Shown here in pieces: positions 32,094 through 41,235 of a stretch of 64,000 bases of DNA. Each line of letters starts with the position of its first letter. Position 1 is the stretch's first letter. A model generated the notes under the pieces. That model had not been told where the DNA came from, did not search any database, and was given only the letters and a program-made list of their open reading frames with translations. This DNA is from Nocardioides sp. NBC_00368 (GTDB taxonomy: Bacteria > Actinomycetota > Actinomycetes > Propionibacteriales > Nocardioidaceae), in assembly GCF_036090055.1 (NCBI RefSeq), contig NZ_CP107970.1:1118501-1182500 (forward strand), in the 5' to 3' direction. The translations under genes and the position numbers were made by a program.

Positions 32094-32888
32094 ATGACTG
32101 GACTCCTGGATGGCAAGGTCGTCGTACTCTCGGGGGTCGGCCCCGGCCTCGGTCGCTCGCTGGGCGAGCAGGCCGCGCTCATGGGCGCCGACCTGGTGCT
32201 CGCCAGCCGCACCGAGAAGCGACTGCAGAAGATGGCCGGGGTGATCGAGGAGCACGGCCGGCGTGCGCTGGTGGTGCCGACCGACATCACCGACGAGGAC
32301 GCGCGGCGGCACCTGGTCGACGCCGCTCTGGAGGAGTTCGGCCGTGTCGACGTGCTCCTCAACAACGCCTTCGGCATCCCGCCGATGGACCCGCTCACCC
32401 AGATCCCGCTCGACGCGCTCCGGCTGGCCCAGGAGTCCAACGTGTACGCCCCGCTGCGGCTCTCGGCGCTCTTCGCCGACGCGCTCGCGGCCACCCCCGA
32501 CAAGCCCGGCGGCGCGATCGTGATGATCAACTCGGCGGTGCTCTACCAGAGCCAGCCCGAGTTCGCCGGCTACAAGCTCTCCAAGGGCGCCCTCGCGCAC
32601 CTCGCCTCCTCGCTGGCCACCGAGCTCGGCCCGCGCGGCATCCGGGTCAACTCCGTCGCGCCGTCCTACATCTATGAGGACGTCAACAAGGCCTACTTCG
32701 ACTGGATCGCCTCGGAGTCGGGGCGCACCCACGAGGAGGTGTACGCCGAGAAGGCCGCCCCCACCGACCTGAAGCGGCTCGCCACCCCCGAGGAGGTCGC
32801 CCGGGCGGCGCTGTTCCTGGGCAGCGACCTGGCCTCCGCGGTCACCGGGACCGTGCTCAACGTGGACTGCGGGGAGTTCCATGACTGA
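32094..32888 (+). CDS. Short-chain dehydrogenase, Rv3530c-like, KstR-controlled
   Basis: The 264-residue SDR has the cofactor loop SGVGPGLGRS (near 15-24), an Asp/Arg pair region LASRTEKRL, NNAFG (near 91), catalytic Ser in MINSAVLYQ, and YKLSK (near 160). It is a complete classical SDR that oxidises or reduces a hydroxyl/keto group. It overlaps the sulfotransferase-fold gene by 8 bp. This SDR plus sulfotransferase order resembles Rv3530c-Rv3529c beside the M. tuberculosis ksh/ltp genes. The exact steroid substrate is unknown. Confidence 0.83.
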   Translation: MTGLLDGKVVVLSGVGPGLGRSLGEQAALMGADLVLASRTEKRLQKMAGVIEEHGRRALVVPTDITDEDARRHLVDAALEEFGRVDVLLNNAFGIPPMDPLTQIPLDALRLAQESNVYAPLRLSALFADALAATPDKPGGAIVMINSAVLYQSQPEFAGYKLSKGALAHLASSLATELGPRGIRVNSVAPSYIYEDVNKAYFDWIASESGRTHEEVYAEKAAPTDLKRLATPEEVARAALFLGSDLASAVTGTVLNVDCGEFHD

Positions 32889-34050
32889 GACGCGCCCAGC
32901 AGAGACCGCACCGCGCGAGCGGGCGGACGTCGGGACGTACGAGGACATCTGTGCCGCCGCCACCCGCACGACAGGGCTCGAAGACTTCGGCGGGACCGAC
33001 CACGAGGAGGGGCTGCGGCTCCTGGTCGAGGACCTGGCCTCGCCGGAGGCCGGGCTGACCCCGGTCGGCAACTACTTCCACCGCGCCCAGGTGAAGTCGG
33101 CGCTCGTCGGCCGGCTGATGACGCAGGCCCGGCTTGCGGAGTTCCCCCAGCACCAGGACGTACGCATCGAGCGCCCGATCTTCGTCACCGGGCTCGTCCG
33201 CACCGGCACGACCGCCCTGCACCGGCTCCTGGCCGCCGACCCGGCGCACCAGGGCCTCGAGACCTGGCTGACCGAGTTTCCCCAGCCGCGGCCCCCGCGG
33301 GGGACCTGGGAGGACGACCCGGTCTTCGACGCGCTGCAGAGCGCCTACCGCCAGCACCATGTCAGCAACCCCGAGTTCATGGGGATCCACTACATGGACG
33401 CCACCAGCGTCGAGGAGTGCTGGCGGGTGCTGCGGCAGAGCGGCAAGTCGATCTCGTTCGAGTCGCTGGCCAACGTCCCGCGCTACTCCGCCTGGCTGGC
33501 GAAGCAGGACTGGCGTGACGCGTACGAGCTCCACCGCCGGAGCCTGCAGCTCATCGGGCTCAACGACACCGACAAGCGGTGGGTGCTCAAGAACCCCTCG
33601 CACCTGGTCGCGCTCGACGCGCTGATGGAGGTCTATCCCGACGCGCTCGTCGTCGTCACCCACCGGGACCCGGTCGTCTCGGTCGCCTCGGGCTGCTCGC
33701 TGTCCGCGGAGGCGACCGCCGGGATGTCGACCACCTTCGTCGGCGAGACCATCGGGGCGACCCAGCTCGAGATGCTCTCCCGCTCGTGGCGCTCGTTCGC
33801 AGAGGCCCGGCAGCGGTATGACCAGGCGCAGTTCCTCGACGTCGACTACCGCGAGTTCGTCCAGGACCCTGTCGGCACGGTCGAGGGCATCTACACCCAC
33901 TTCGACATCCCGTGGAGCGACGCCGCGCGCGCCGAGGTCTCCCGCATCGACGCCGAGTCCCGGACCGGGAGCGCGCGGCCCAGGCACGACTACAGCCTCG
34001 CCGACTACGGATTGACGGAGGACGAGGTTCGCCGGGCGTTCACCTTCTGA
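32881..34050 (+). CDS. Sulfotransferase-family protein, Rv3529c-like
   Basis: The 389-residue protein has the PAPS 5'-phosphosulfate loop PIFVTGLVRTGTTALHRLLA (near 99-118) and a 3'-phosphate segment VVVTHRDPVVSVASGCS (near 258), with KRWVLKNPSHL between them. This is a complete Stf-type fold. It starts inside the SDR gene and is cotranscribed with it under KstR operator 6. Whether it sulfates a steroid, removes PAPS or does something else is not known. Confidence 0.82.
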   Translation: MTETRPAETAPRERADVGTYEDICAAATRTTGLEDFGGTDHEEGLRLLVEDLASPEAGLTPVGNYFHRAQVKSALVGRLMTQARLAEFPQHQDVRIERPIFVTGLVRTGTTALHRLLAADPAHQGLETWLTEFPQPRPPRGTWEDDPVFDALQSAYRQHHVSNPEFMGIHYMDATSVEECWRVLRQSGKSISFESLANVPRYSAWLAKQDWRDAYELHRRSLQLIGLNDTDKRWVLKNPSHLVALDALMEVYPDALVVVTHRDPVVSVASGCSLSAEATAGMSTTFVGETIGATQLEMLSRSWRSFAEARQRYDQAQFLDVDYREFVQDPVGTVEGIYTHFDIPWSDAARAEVSRIDAESRTGSARPRHDYSLADYGLTEDEVRRAFTF

Positions 34051-34152
34051 TCCGGCGAGGACTCGGCGTGGCGCACCGGACGTGCCCTACCGTTCGGCGC
34101 GAGCTCGCCGGGTGCGGGCGCATGAAGCTGCCCAACTCACGGGAGTCGTGTG

Positions 34153-35751
34153 ATGAGTCACGCCGCTGCGGTCCTGGCCTCCGAGTCGACGGACGCGCCT
34201 GCCAGGCCCTCGACCAGGCTGGTGGTCGTGCTCGCCCTGCTGGCCGCGTTCGCGGCCTCGATGAGCGTCTACGTCGCCGCCACGCACGCGCTGTCCTACC
34301 ACGCACGTGACGAGGGGCCGAACGCCTCGTACGCGGTCTCGCTCCACGCCGGCGACCTGCCCACGATCGACTCGCCGGTGGCGCTCGACCGGGACCGCTT
34401 CCCGCAGATTGCCCGGGGCGCGAACCGGGAGGCGTTCGACCGGCACCGGATGATCTGGACCGCCAACCATCCGCCGCTCTACTACCTCCTCGGGGTGCCG
34501 TGGGTCGCCCTCGCGGACGCGTTCGACCAGCCTCAGGTGCTGATCGTCGGCATGCGGGCGACCAGCGCGCTGGCGTACGGGGTGCTGGTGTTCCTGGTCG
34601 GACTGATCGCCTTCGAGGTCACCCCTCGGCGCCCGGCGGCGGCGATGCTCGCGACGGCGATCACGGCCTCGCCGGCGGTGCTGGCGGTCGCGGCGGGGTT
34701 CATCATGAACGACAGCGTCGCGGTGGCGGCCTCGTCGCTGACCGTGCTCGCGACCCTGCGCATCCTGCGGCTCGGGGTGACCCGGAATCGGATGATCGTG
34801 ATGGCGGCGGCCGGCACGCTGGCCGCCGCGACGAAGGCGCCCGGGGTGATCACGGTGATCATGTGCGGTGCCGCACTCGGGCTGACGCTGCTGCTGCGCG
34901 ACCGCACCTGGAAGGGCTTCCTCCGGGCCACCTGGCTGACCGCGATCGCCACCGCGGTGCCGGGCCTGGCGATCGGCTGGTTCTACGTACGCAACATCGT
35001 GCTCTACGGCGACCCGACCGCGAGCGCGGCGCTCCTGGAGCGCTACCAGCGAGTGCAGGTGGACACCTGGTTCGAGGTGATGACCGCGCCCCGCTTCTGG
35101 CACGGCTGGTACGACCACCTGTGGGTGCCCCTCCCGTTGCGCGGCACCGGGCTGCACTGGATCATCGACGCGATCACGCTCCTCGCGCTGCTCGGCCTGG
35201 CTCTCGGCGTGGTGGCGCGGCTGCGTGACCACGGCCGGGAGCACGGCCTCGTGGTCAGTGCACCCCGGGTGCCGTCGGTGGCGACCGTCGGCCTGCTCGT
35301 GCTGATCGCTCATGCGTTCGTGATCATCGTCAACCTCGCCCAGTTCCGCTCCGGGGGCGGCAACCCGCACGAGCGCTACCTGATGACGATCATGCCCCTG
35401 GTGGCGATCGTGCTGTCGGTGGGCCTTCTCGCCATCGTCGACGCGGTCCCGTGGGGCGAGATCCGCCGGCGTGAGGAGATCGCCGCAGCGATCGTCTCGG
35501 CGTTCCTGCTGGGGATGGCCGCCGCCACCTTCGTCGTCTGGATGCGCACGCAGATCCACCTCGGCCTGGACCGCATGCTGCCCGAGATCAGACCACTTCC
35601 GTACATGGCCCTGGGCATCGGCGCGCTCTGCGCGATCGCCGGGGTGTCCTTGCCCCTGCTCTGGCGCCCAGCAGCGCTGGAGCGCCCCTCATCGGTGCGC
35701 AGCGCAGCAGATGAGGACCAGCATCAGGCGAAAGCCCTCGCGAACTACTGA
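34153..35751 (+). CDS. GT-C-like multi-spanning membrane protein, paralog A
   Basis: The 532-residue protein has about 11 membrane segments. After the first comes an external loop with DEGPNASYAVSLHAGDLPTI and then TANHPPLYYLLGVP; acidic residues in the first loop are typical of GT-C glycosyltransferases. The conserved WFYVRNIVLYGDPTASAALL segment follows mid-protein. Two paralogs lie at 39580 and 42600, both sharing the D/E-HAAYA, LPTID, NHPPL and WFYVRN blocks. It probably uses a lipid-linked sugar, but the DUF2142-like group is poorly known. ATG 34153 follows GGGAG by 7 bp. Confidence 0.75.
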   Translation: MSHAAAVLASESTDAPARPSTRLVVVLALLAAFAASMSVYVAATHALSYHARDEGPNASYAVSLHAGDLPTIDSPVALDRDRFPQIARGANREAFDRHRMIWTANHPPLYYLLGVPWVALADAFDQPQVLIVGMRATSALAYGVLVFLVGLIAFEVTPRRPAAAMLATAITASPAVLAVAAGFIMNDSVAVAASSLTVLATLRILRLGVTRNRMIVMAAAGTLAAATKAPGVITVIMCGAALGLTLLLRDRTWKGFLRATWLTAIATAVPGLAIGWFYVRNIVLYGDPTASAALLERYQRVQVDTWFEVMTAPRFWHGWYDHLWVPLPLRGTGLHWIIDAITLLALLGLALGVVARLRDHGREHGLVVSAPRVPSVATVGLLVLIAHAFVIIVNLAQFRSGGGNPHERYLMTIMPLVAIVLSVGLLAIVDAVPWGEIRRREEIAAAIVSAFLLGMAAATFVVWMRTQIHLGLDRMLPEIRPLPYMALGIGALCAIAGVSLPLLWRPAALERPSSVRSAADEDQHQAKALANY

Positions 35752-35894
35752 GCAGTCGCAGACGACCCAGCGTCGGAGCGCCCCTCGTCTGGACGGAGCG
35801 CAGCGGAGGAAGACGAGGGTCAAGCGGAGGCGCTGCGCGGATTGCGGAGCAATCGCAAACAGAATTGTCGGTGGGGCCGCGTAGTCTCGTAACC

Positions 35895-38021
35895 ATGCGT
35901 CCTGTCACTGATCTCGAGCGTCGTGTCGCCCCGTTCAAGGTGGTCTCCGACTACCAGCCCTCGGGCGACCAACCGGCGGCGATCGCCGAGATCACCAAGC
36001 GGATCCAGGACGGCGTCAAGGACGTCGTCCTCCTCGGTGCAACAGGAACCGGTAAGACGGCAACCGTGGCCTGGACCGCCGAGCAGCTGCAGCGTCCGAT
36101 GCTGGTGCTGCAGCCCAACAAGACCCTCGCCGCCCAGTTCGCCAACGAGCTGCGCCAGCTGTTCCCGGACAACGCGGTCGAATACTTCGTCTCCTACTAC
36201 GACTACTACCAGCCGGAGGCGTACGTCCCTCAGACCGACACCTACATCGAGAAGGACTCCTCGATCAACGAGGAGGTCGAGCGGCTGCGCCACTCGGCCA
36301 CCAACTCGTTGCTGACCAGGCGCGACGTGATCGTGGTGAGCACGGTGTCGTGCATCTACGGTCTCGGCACCCCGCAGGAGTACGTCGACCGGATGATCCG
36401 GCTGCGGGTGGGGGAGGAGCACGACCGCGACTCGATCCTGCGGCGGCTGGTGGAGATCCAATACACCCGCAACGACCTCTCCTTCACGCGCGGCACGTTC
36501 CGCGTGCGCGGCGACACCCTGGAGATCTTCCCGGTCTACGAGGAGCACGCGGTCCGGATCGAGTTCTTCGGTGACGAGATCGAGCGGTTGATGACACTGC
36601 ACGCCGTCACCGGCGAGGTGCTCACCGAGGACCAGGAGCTCTACGTCTTCCCGGCGACCCACTACGTCGCCGGCCCCGAGCGCATGGAGCGCGCGATCAA
36701 CGGCATCGAGGCCGAGCTCGACCAGCAGCTGAGCACCTTCGAGAAGCAGGGCAAGATGCTCGAGGCGCAGCGGCTGCGGATGCGTACGACCTATGACATC
36801 GAGATGATGCGCCAGGTCGGGTCGTGCTCCGGGATCGAGAACTACTCGATGCACATCGACGGGCGTGAGCGCGGCTCGGCGCCCAACTGTCTGCTCGACT
36901 ACTTCCCGGAGGACTTCGTCCTGGTCGTCGACGAGTCCCACGTGGCGGTGCCGCAGGTCGGCGGGATGTACGAGGGCGACATGTCCCGCAAGCGCAACCT
37001 CGTCGAGCACGGCTTCCGGCTGCCCAGCGCCCAGGACAACCGGCCGCTGAAGTGGGAGGAGTTCCTGGAGCGGATCGGCCAGACCATCTACCTCTCCGCG
37101 ACCCCGGGCGACTACGAGCTCGACAAGGTCGGTGGCGACACCGTCGAGCAGATCATCCGCCCGACCGGCCTGATCGACCCCGAGGTGATCATCAAGCAGA
37201 CCAAGGGCCAGATCGACGACCTGATCGGCGAGATCAACGACCGGGTCGCAAAGAACGAGCGCGTCCTGGTCACCACGCTGACCAAGAAGATGTCCGAGGA
37301 CCTCACCGACTACCTGCTCGACGCCGGGATCCGGACCAGATATCTCCACTCCGAGGTCGACACCCTCAAGCGGATCGAGCTCCTCCGCGACCTGCGGATG
37401 GGGGAGTACGACGTCCTCGTCGGCATCAACCTGCTCCGTGAGGGTCTCGACCTCCCGGAGGTGTCGCTGGTCTCGATCCTCGACGCCGACAAGGAGGGCT
37501 TCCTGCGCTCGGACAAGTCGCTGATCCAGACCATCGGCCGTGCGGCCCGAAACGTCTCCGGCCAGGTGCACATGTACGCGGACAAGATCACCCCCTCCAT
37601 GGAGTCGGCGATCGAGGAGACCAACCGCCGCCGCGCCATCCAGATGGCCTACAACGAGGCCAACGGCATCGACCCGCAGCCGCTGCGCAAGAAGATCGCC
37701 GACATCACCGACATGCTCGCCCGCGAGGACGAGTCGACTCAGGAGCTGCTCAACACCTGGGCCGGCACCGAGGCCAAGGGCCGCGCGGGCAAGACCGCGG
37801 CCAAGTCCCCGACCCCGATGCTCGGCGACGCCGCCCGCGACGCCCGCGAGCGCGGCCTCGTCGGCCTCCCGTCCTCCGACCTGGCCCAGCTCATCGGCGA
37901 CCTCACCGACCAGATGAAGGGCGCCGCCGCCGAGCTGCAGTTCGAGGTCGCCGCCCGGCTGCGTGACGAGATCTCCGAGCTCAAGAAGGAGCTCAGGCAG
38001 ATGATGGAGGCGACCAAGTGA
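35895..38021 (+). CDS. uvrB: Excinuclease ABC subunit UvrB
   Basis: The 708-residue protein is full-length UvrB with Walker A GATGTGKT (48-55), the beta-hairpin region YYDYYQPEAYVPQTDTYIEK, helicase motifs including ISATPGDYE-like LSATPGDYEL and GINLLREGLDLPEVS, and a C-terminal UVR domain AAELQFEVAARLRDEISELK. It damages-checks DNA within the UvrABC nucleotide excision repair complex. It is the window's clearest housekeeping gene and breaks the run of accessory genes. ATG 35895 is chosen from the conserved MRPVTDLERRVAPFKV start. Downstream a 34-bp palindrome ends it. Confidence 0.97.
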   Translation: MRPVTDLERRVAPFKVVSDYQPSGDQPAAIAEITKRIQDGVKDVVLLGATGTGKTATVAWTAEQLQRPMLVLQPNKTLAAQFANELRQLFPDNAVEYFVSYYDYYQPEAYVPQTDTYIEKDSSINEEVERLRHSATNSLLTRRDVIVVSTVSCIYGLGTPQEYVDRMIRLRVGEEHDRDSILRRLVEIQYTRNDLSFTRGTFRVRGDTLEIFPVYEEHAVRIEFFGDEIERLMTLHAVTGEVLTEDQELYVFPATHYVAGPERMERAINGIEAELDQQLSTFEKQGKMLEAQRLRMRTTYDIEMMRQVGSCSGIENYSMHIDGRERGSAPNCLLDYFPEDFVLVVDESHVAVPQVGGMYEGDMSRKRNLVEHGFRLPSAQDNRPLKWEEFLERIGQTIYLSATPGDYELDKVGGDTVEQIIRPTGLIDPEVIIKQTKGQIDDLIGEINDRVAKNERVLVTTLTKKMSEDLTDYLLDAGIRTRYLHSEVDTLKRIELLRDLRMGEYDVLVGINLLREGLDLPEVSLVSILDADKEGFLRSDKSLIQTIGRAARNVSGQVHMYADKITPSMESAIEETNRRRAIQMAYNEANGIDPQPLRKKIADITDMLAREDESTQELLNTWAGTEAKGRAGKTAAKSPTPMLGDAARDARERGLVGLPSSDLAQLIGDLTDQMKGAAAELQFEVAARLRDEISELKKELRQMMEATK

Positions 38022-38209
38022 GCGGTCGCGCTCAAGCGAGGAACGAGCTTGAAAGCGCGAGCCGCGAGCGCGGGAGCCAAAGGCGCGAAGCGCCGTCGGC
38101 GACGAAGTGACGAACGAACCGGCGTAAGCCGCCTCGCGCCGAAGTATTCGTCATGCGACACATCTCGCCCCGAACCCGCCGAGTTCGTCTCAGACTAACC
38201 ATCGATCTC

Positions 38210-38243
38210 GCCGAGTCGGCTCGTCATGACGAGCCGACTCGGC
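38210..38243. terminator. 34-bp palindrome between convergent genes
   Basis: A perfect palindrome with 17-bp arms (arm GCCGAGTCGGCTCGTCA) lies between the 3' ends of uvrB and the convergent glycosyltransferase. Its position suits a bidirectional terminator, though there is no T-run and it is 189 bp beyond the uvrB stop. Confidence 0.68.
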
Positions 38244-38259
38244 ATGGATCGTGTTTGAC

Positions 38260-39432
38260 CTACGCGAGCATGCCCTCGATCAGGTCAGCAGCCCGGCGGG
38301 TGCCGCCCTCGGTGAGCGCGTCGGCGCGCAGCTGAGCAGACCGGGCGACCCGGTCGGGGTCCTCGAGCAGCTCGAGCAGAGCCGTACGCAGCGCAGCGGC
38401 CGAGACGTCCTCGGCGTCGATCCGACGGGCGACCCCCAGCTCGACCAGCCGGTCGGCGTTCATGAACTGGTCGACCGCCTGCGGCACGGCGATCATCGGC
38501 ACGCCTGCCATCAGGCCCTCGCTGCTCCCGCCCATCCCGGCGTGGGTCACGAACGCGTCCGCCGCGGCGAGAACGGCGCGCTGCGGCAGCCAGCGGTGCA
38601 CCTCCACGTTGCCGGGGAGCTCGCCGAGCTCGGCGGGGTCGAGCGTGGTGCCGATCGACATCACGACGTGCCAGCCGGGGAGGGCTGCGTACGCCTCGAT
38701 GCAGGCGCGGAAGAAGGAAGCGTCGCCGGTGTAGGCCGAGCCGAGGGAGACCAGCAGGACGTGCTCGGCGCCGGCGGGGCGGGTCCAGGTCTCGTCCGAG
38801 CCGAGCGCGAAGCACGGCCCCACGAAGGTGACCACGTCCTCGTCGACCTTGTCCGCGTTCGGCTGCATCGCCCGGGGGATGAGCGCGAGCGCGCGCTTCG
38901 GCGCCCCGGCGAACGTGTCCAGATCCAGGGTGGTCGCCCCGGCTTCCTCGAGCCACGCCGAGAACCGGTCGAGGTAGTCGTCGTAGCCCGGCAGCTGGCG
39001 CACCTGTGCGCCGACCTCCTCGGCATACCCGTCCCAGGCCACGAACGTCGGCGAGAGCTGCACGAACGGGCGCTGCTGCTTCTCGGCGAGCGCCCGGGCG
39101 GCGTAGCCGCCGATGTCATAGAGGTAGAGGTCGGCCGGCTCGGTGTCGTAGAACGCGTGCAGATGCGGCAGCACGAGCATCGCGTCATCGAGGAAGATGC
39201 CCATCCCGGCGACGGGGTCCTCGGGCCACTGCCGGTCCTCGACGGGCAGCACCGTCGGCATCGGGACCAGCTCGGCCCCGGTCGGCTTGATCGCCTCGGA
39301 CATCGACTCATGGGTGGCGTACGTGACCCGATGGCCGCGCGCGACCAGCTCCTTGATCAGCTCGAGGCTCGGCAGGACGTGGCTGATCGCGGGAGAGGCG
39401 ACCATGGCGATGTGGCGCGGTGGAATAGTCAT
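38260..39432 (-). CDS. GT1 (macrolide-type MGT) glycosyltransferase
   Basis: The 390-residue GT-B protein begins IAMVASPAISHVLPSLELIK, as in macrolide and UGT-type glycosyltransferases, and has the nucleotide-sugar motif HAGMGGSSEGLMAGVPMIAV (near 297) followed by QAVDQFMNADRL. Such enzymes move a sugar from NDP-sugar to a small lipophilic acceptor such as a macrolide, polyketide or sterol. ATG 39432 is chosen where the family similarity begins; upstream residues up to 39501 lack it. It is divergent from paralog B and convergent with uvrB. The acceptor is unknown. Confidence 0.84.
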   Translation of the reverse strand: MTIPPRHIAMVASPAISHVLPSLELIKELVARGHRVTYATHESMSEAIKPTGAELVPMPTVLPVEDRQWPEDPVAGMGIFLDDAMLVLPHLHAFYDTEPADLYLYDIGGYAARALAEKQQRPFVQLSPTFVAWDGYAEEVGAQVRQLPGYDDYLDRFSAWLEEAGATTLDLDTFAGAPKRALALIPRAMQPNADKVDEDVVTFVGPCFALGSDETWTRPAGAEHVLLVSLGSAYTGDASFFRACIEAYAALPGWHVVMSIGTTLDPAELGELPGNVEVHRWLPQRAVLAAADAFVTHAGMGGSSEGLMAGVPMIAVPQAVDQFMNADRLVELGVARRIDAEDVSAAALRTALLELLEDPDRVARSAQLRADALTEGGTRRAADLIEGMLA

Positions 39433-39579
39433 GACATCGCTGGACGCTATCGGCCCGGCGACGGCCGAAGCGACCGAGTATTCGCGTCGACCTTCGCTCA
39501 CCTGCCCGTCGCGGTCTGTTCACCGCACGTGAGCCGTGGGCCGCGTGTCTCGTCAGTTTTGCGCGTTACGGTCGTAGAT

Positions 39580-41226
39580 GTGTCTGTTCCCCGGGTCTCC
39601 GCGTCCCAGTCCACGATCTGCGTCCTGCTGCTGGGTGTGCTCGGCTTCGCGATGAGCGCCCAGGTGGCGATCGCGATGCCGGCTCTGTTCAAGGCGGACG
39701 AGCGGGCTCATGCGGCGTACGCGGTGGCGCTTTCCCAGGGGACGCTCCCGACGATCGACACCGACATCCCCGACGACCCGGCGCGCTACCCGCAGCTGGC
39801 CGAGAGCCTCTTCGGGGCCGACGAGGCCCACCGCGACATCTGGGTCGCCAACCATCCGCCGCTGTTCTACGTGATGAGTCTGCCGCTGGTGTGGCTCGGC
39901 GACGCGGTCGGCTCCCCGGGGCTCACGCTGCTCGGCATGCGGCTGCTCAACGCGCTCGGCTTCGCCCTGACCACGATCATGGTCGGTCTGCTCGCGCGCG
40001 AGCTGGTGCCACGACGCCCGGCGGTGCCGGTGATCGCCTCGGCGATGTGCATCGGCTGCGGGGCGATGACGTTCCTCGGCGGCGGGATCTACAACGACGG
40101 CTGGTCCTCGGCAGCGGCATTCATGACGCTCTTCCTCGGCTTCCGGATGATCCGGCAGGGGGTGACCCGCGAGCGCCTGGTCGCCGCGGCCGCGGTGGGC
40201 GTGGCGGCCGCCGGTCTCCGGTCGACCGGCCTGGTCGCGGTCTTCTTCCTCGGCCTCTGCGTGCTGGTGGCGATGTGGCTGCGGGAGCCGTCGCTGCGTA
40301 CGTTCCTGAAAGGTTCCTGCTGGCGTGCGGTCGGGATCGCGGCGTGCATCGGCATGGCGCCGGTGGTCGTCTTCGGCTGGTTCTACGTGCGCAACATCCA
40401 GCTCTACGGTGACCCGACCGCGTCGGGCTCGCTCTTCGAGAAGTTCGGGCGCGAGCCCAACGGCACCACGCTGTTCCAGCTGGTCAACCCCGAGTTCTAC
40501 GGCCATCTCCTCGGCAGCCTGTGGACCGACGGCAACATCGCGAACCACTGGAGCCAGGCGGCCGCGATCGTGCTCACGCTCACCCTGGTCGGTCTCGTGC
40601 TCGACGCCGCTGCGAAGGCCAACCCGCGTCGCACCGGGGTGCTGCAGCGCATCCGCCTGGCTCCGCAGAGCACGATGCAGCACCGCCAGGACCTGGCGAT
40701 CTGGGCGCTCCTGGGCGGCTACTGCGTGCTGATCCTGGTCAACGTCGCCGGGTTCATCGCCGGTGGGGGCTGGATCCACGCGCGCTACGCCGTCCCGTTC
40801 CTGCCGTTCCTCGCCGCGGGCGCGGGGATCGCCGCGCTCCGTCTGGGACGCCTCCTGCCACTGCACGTCTCCACCGGCCCGAACACCGGCGGGACCGCGC
40901 TCGACGAGGCGCGCGACCTGCGGATCGGGCTCGGCGTCTCGCTCGCCTTCATGGTCGTCGGCCTGGTGTGCCACCTCGACACCGAGCAGTACGTCGACGG
41001 GCCGGTCAGCAGCACCTTCGCGCTGGTCGCCCTGGTGGCGGCCGACCTGGTGATGTTCGCGGTCGCCGCGTACGTCGCCACCGAGCTCCGGCGGCGGATG
41101 CGGCCCGGCACGTTCGACCGCGTTCCGGCTCTCTCCGCACCGGTGTCGACCGGTCCTGTGACCGACGTCGCCCCCAGCCGTCCACGGGAGAGCACCGGCA
41201 GCTCGACCACCCCGAAGACACCGTAG
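39580..41226 (+). CDS. GT-C-like multi-spanning membrane protein, paralog B
   Basis: The 548-residue protein (GTG 39580) has about 11 membrane segments and the same blocks as paralogs A and C: ADERAHAAYAVALSQGTLPT near 42-61, VANHPPLFYVMSLPLVWLGD, GGIYNDGWSSAAAF and WFYVRNIQLYGDPTASGSLF, then GGGWIHARYAVPFLP near the last third. It is closest to paralog C. It lies 9 bp before an MFS gene and likely shares an operon. A lipid-linked sugar transferase role in the envelope is inferred. Confidence 0.75.
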   Translation: MSVPRVSASQSTICVLLLGVLGFAMSAQVAIAMPALFKADERAHAAYAVALSQGTLPTIDTDIPDDPARYPQLAESLFGADEAHRDIWVANHPPLFYVMSLPLVWLGDAVGSPGLTLLGMRLLNALGFALTTIMVGLLARELVPRRPAVPVIASAMCIGCGAMTFLGGGIYNDGWSSAAAFMTLFLGFRMIRQGVTRERLVAAAAVGVAAAGLRSTGLVAVFFLGLCVLVAMWLREPSLRTFLKGSCWRAVGIAACIGMAPVVVFGWFYVRNIQLYGDPTASGSLFEKFGREPNGTTLFQLVNPEFYGHLLGSLWTDGNIANHWSQAAAIVLTLTLVGLVLDAAAKANPRRTGVLQRIRLAPQSTMQHRQDLAIWALLGGYCVLILVNVAGFIAGGGWIHARYAVPFLPFLAAGAGIAALRLGRLLPLHVSTGPNTGGTALDEARDLRIGLGVSLAFMVVGLVCHLDTEQYVDGPVSSTFALVALVAADLVMFAVAAYVATELRRRMRPGTFDRVPALSAPVSTGPVTDVAPSRPRESTGSSTTPKTP

Positions 41227-41235
41227 CCTCTCTAT

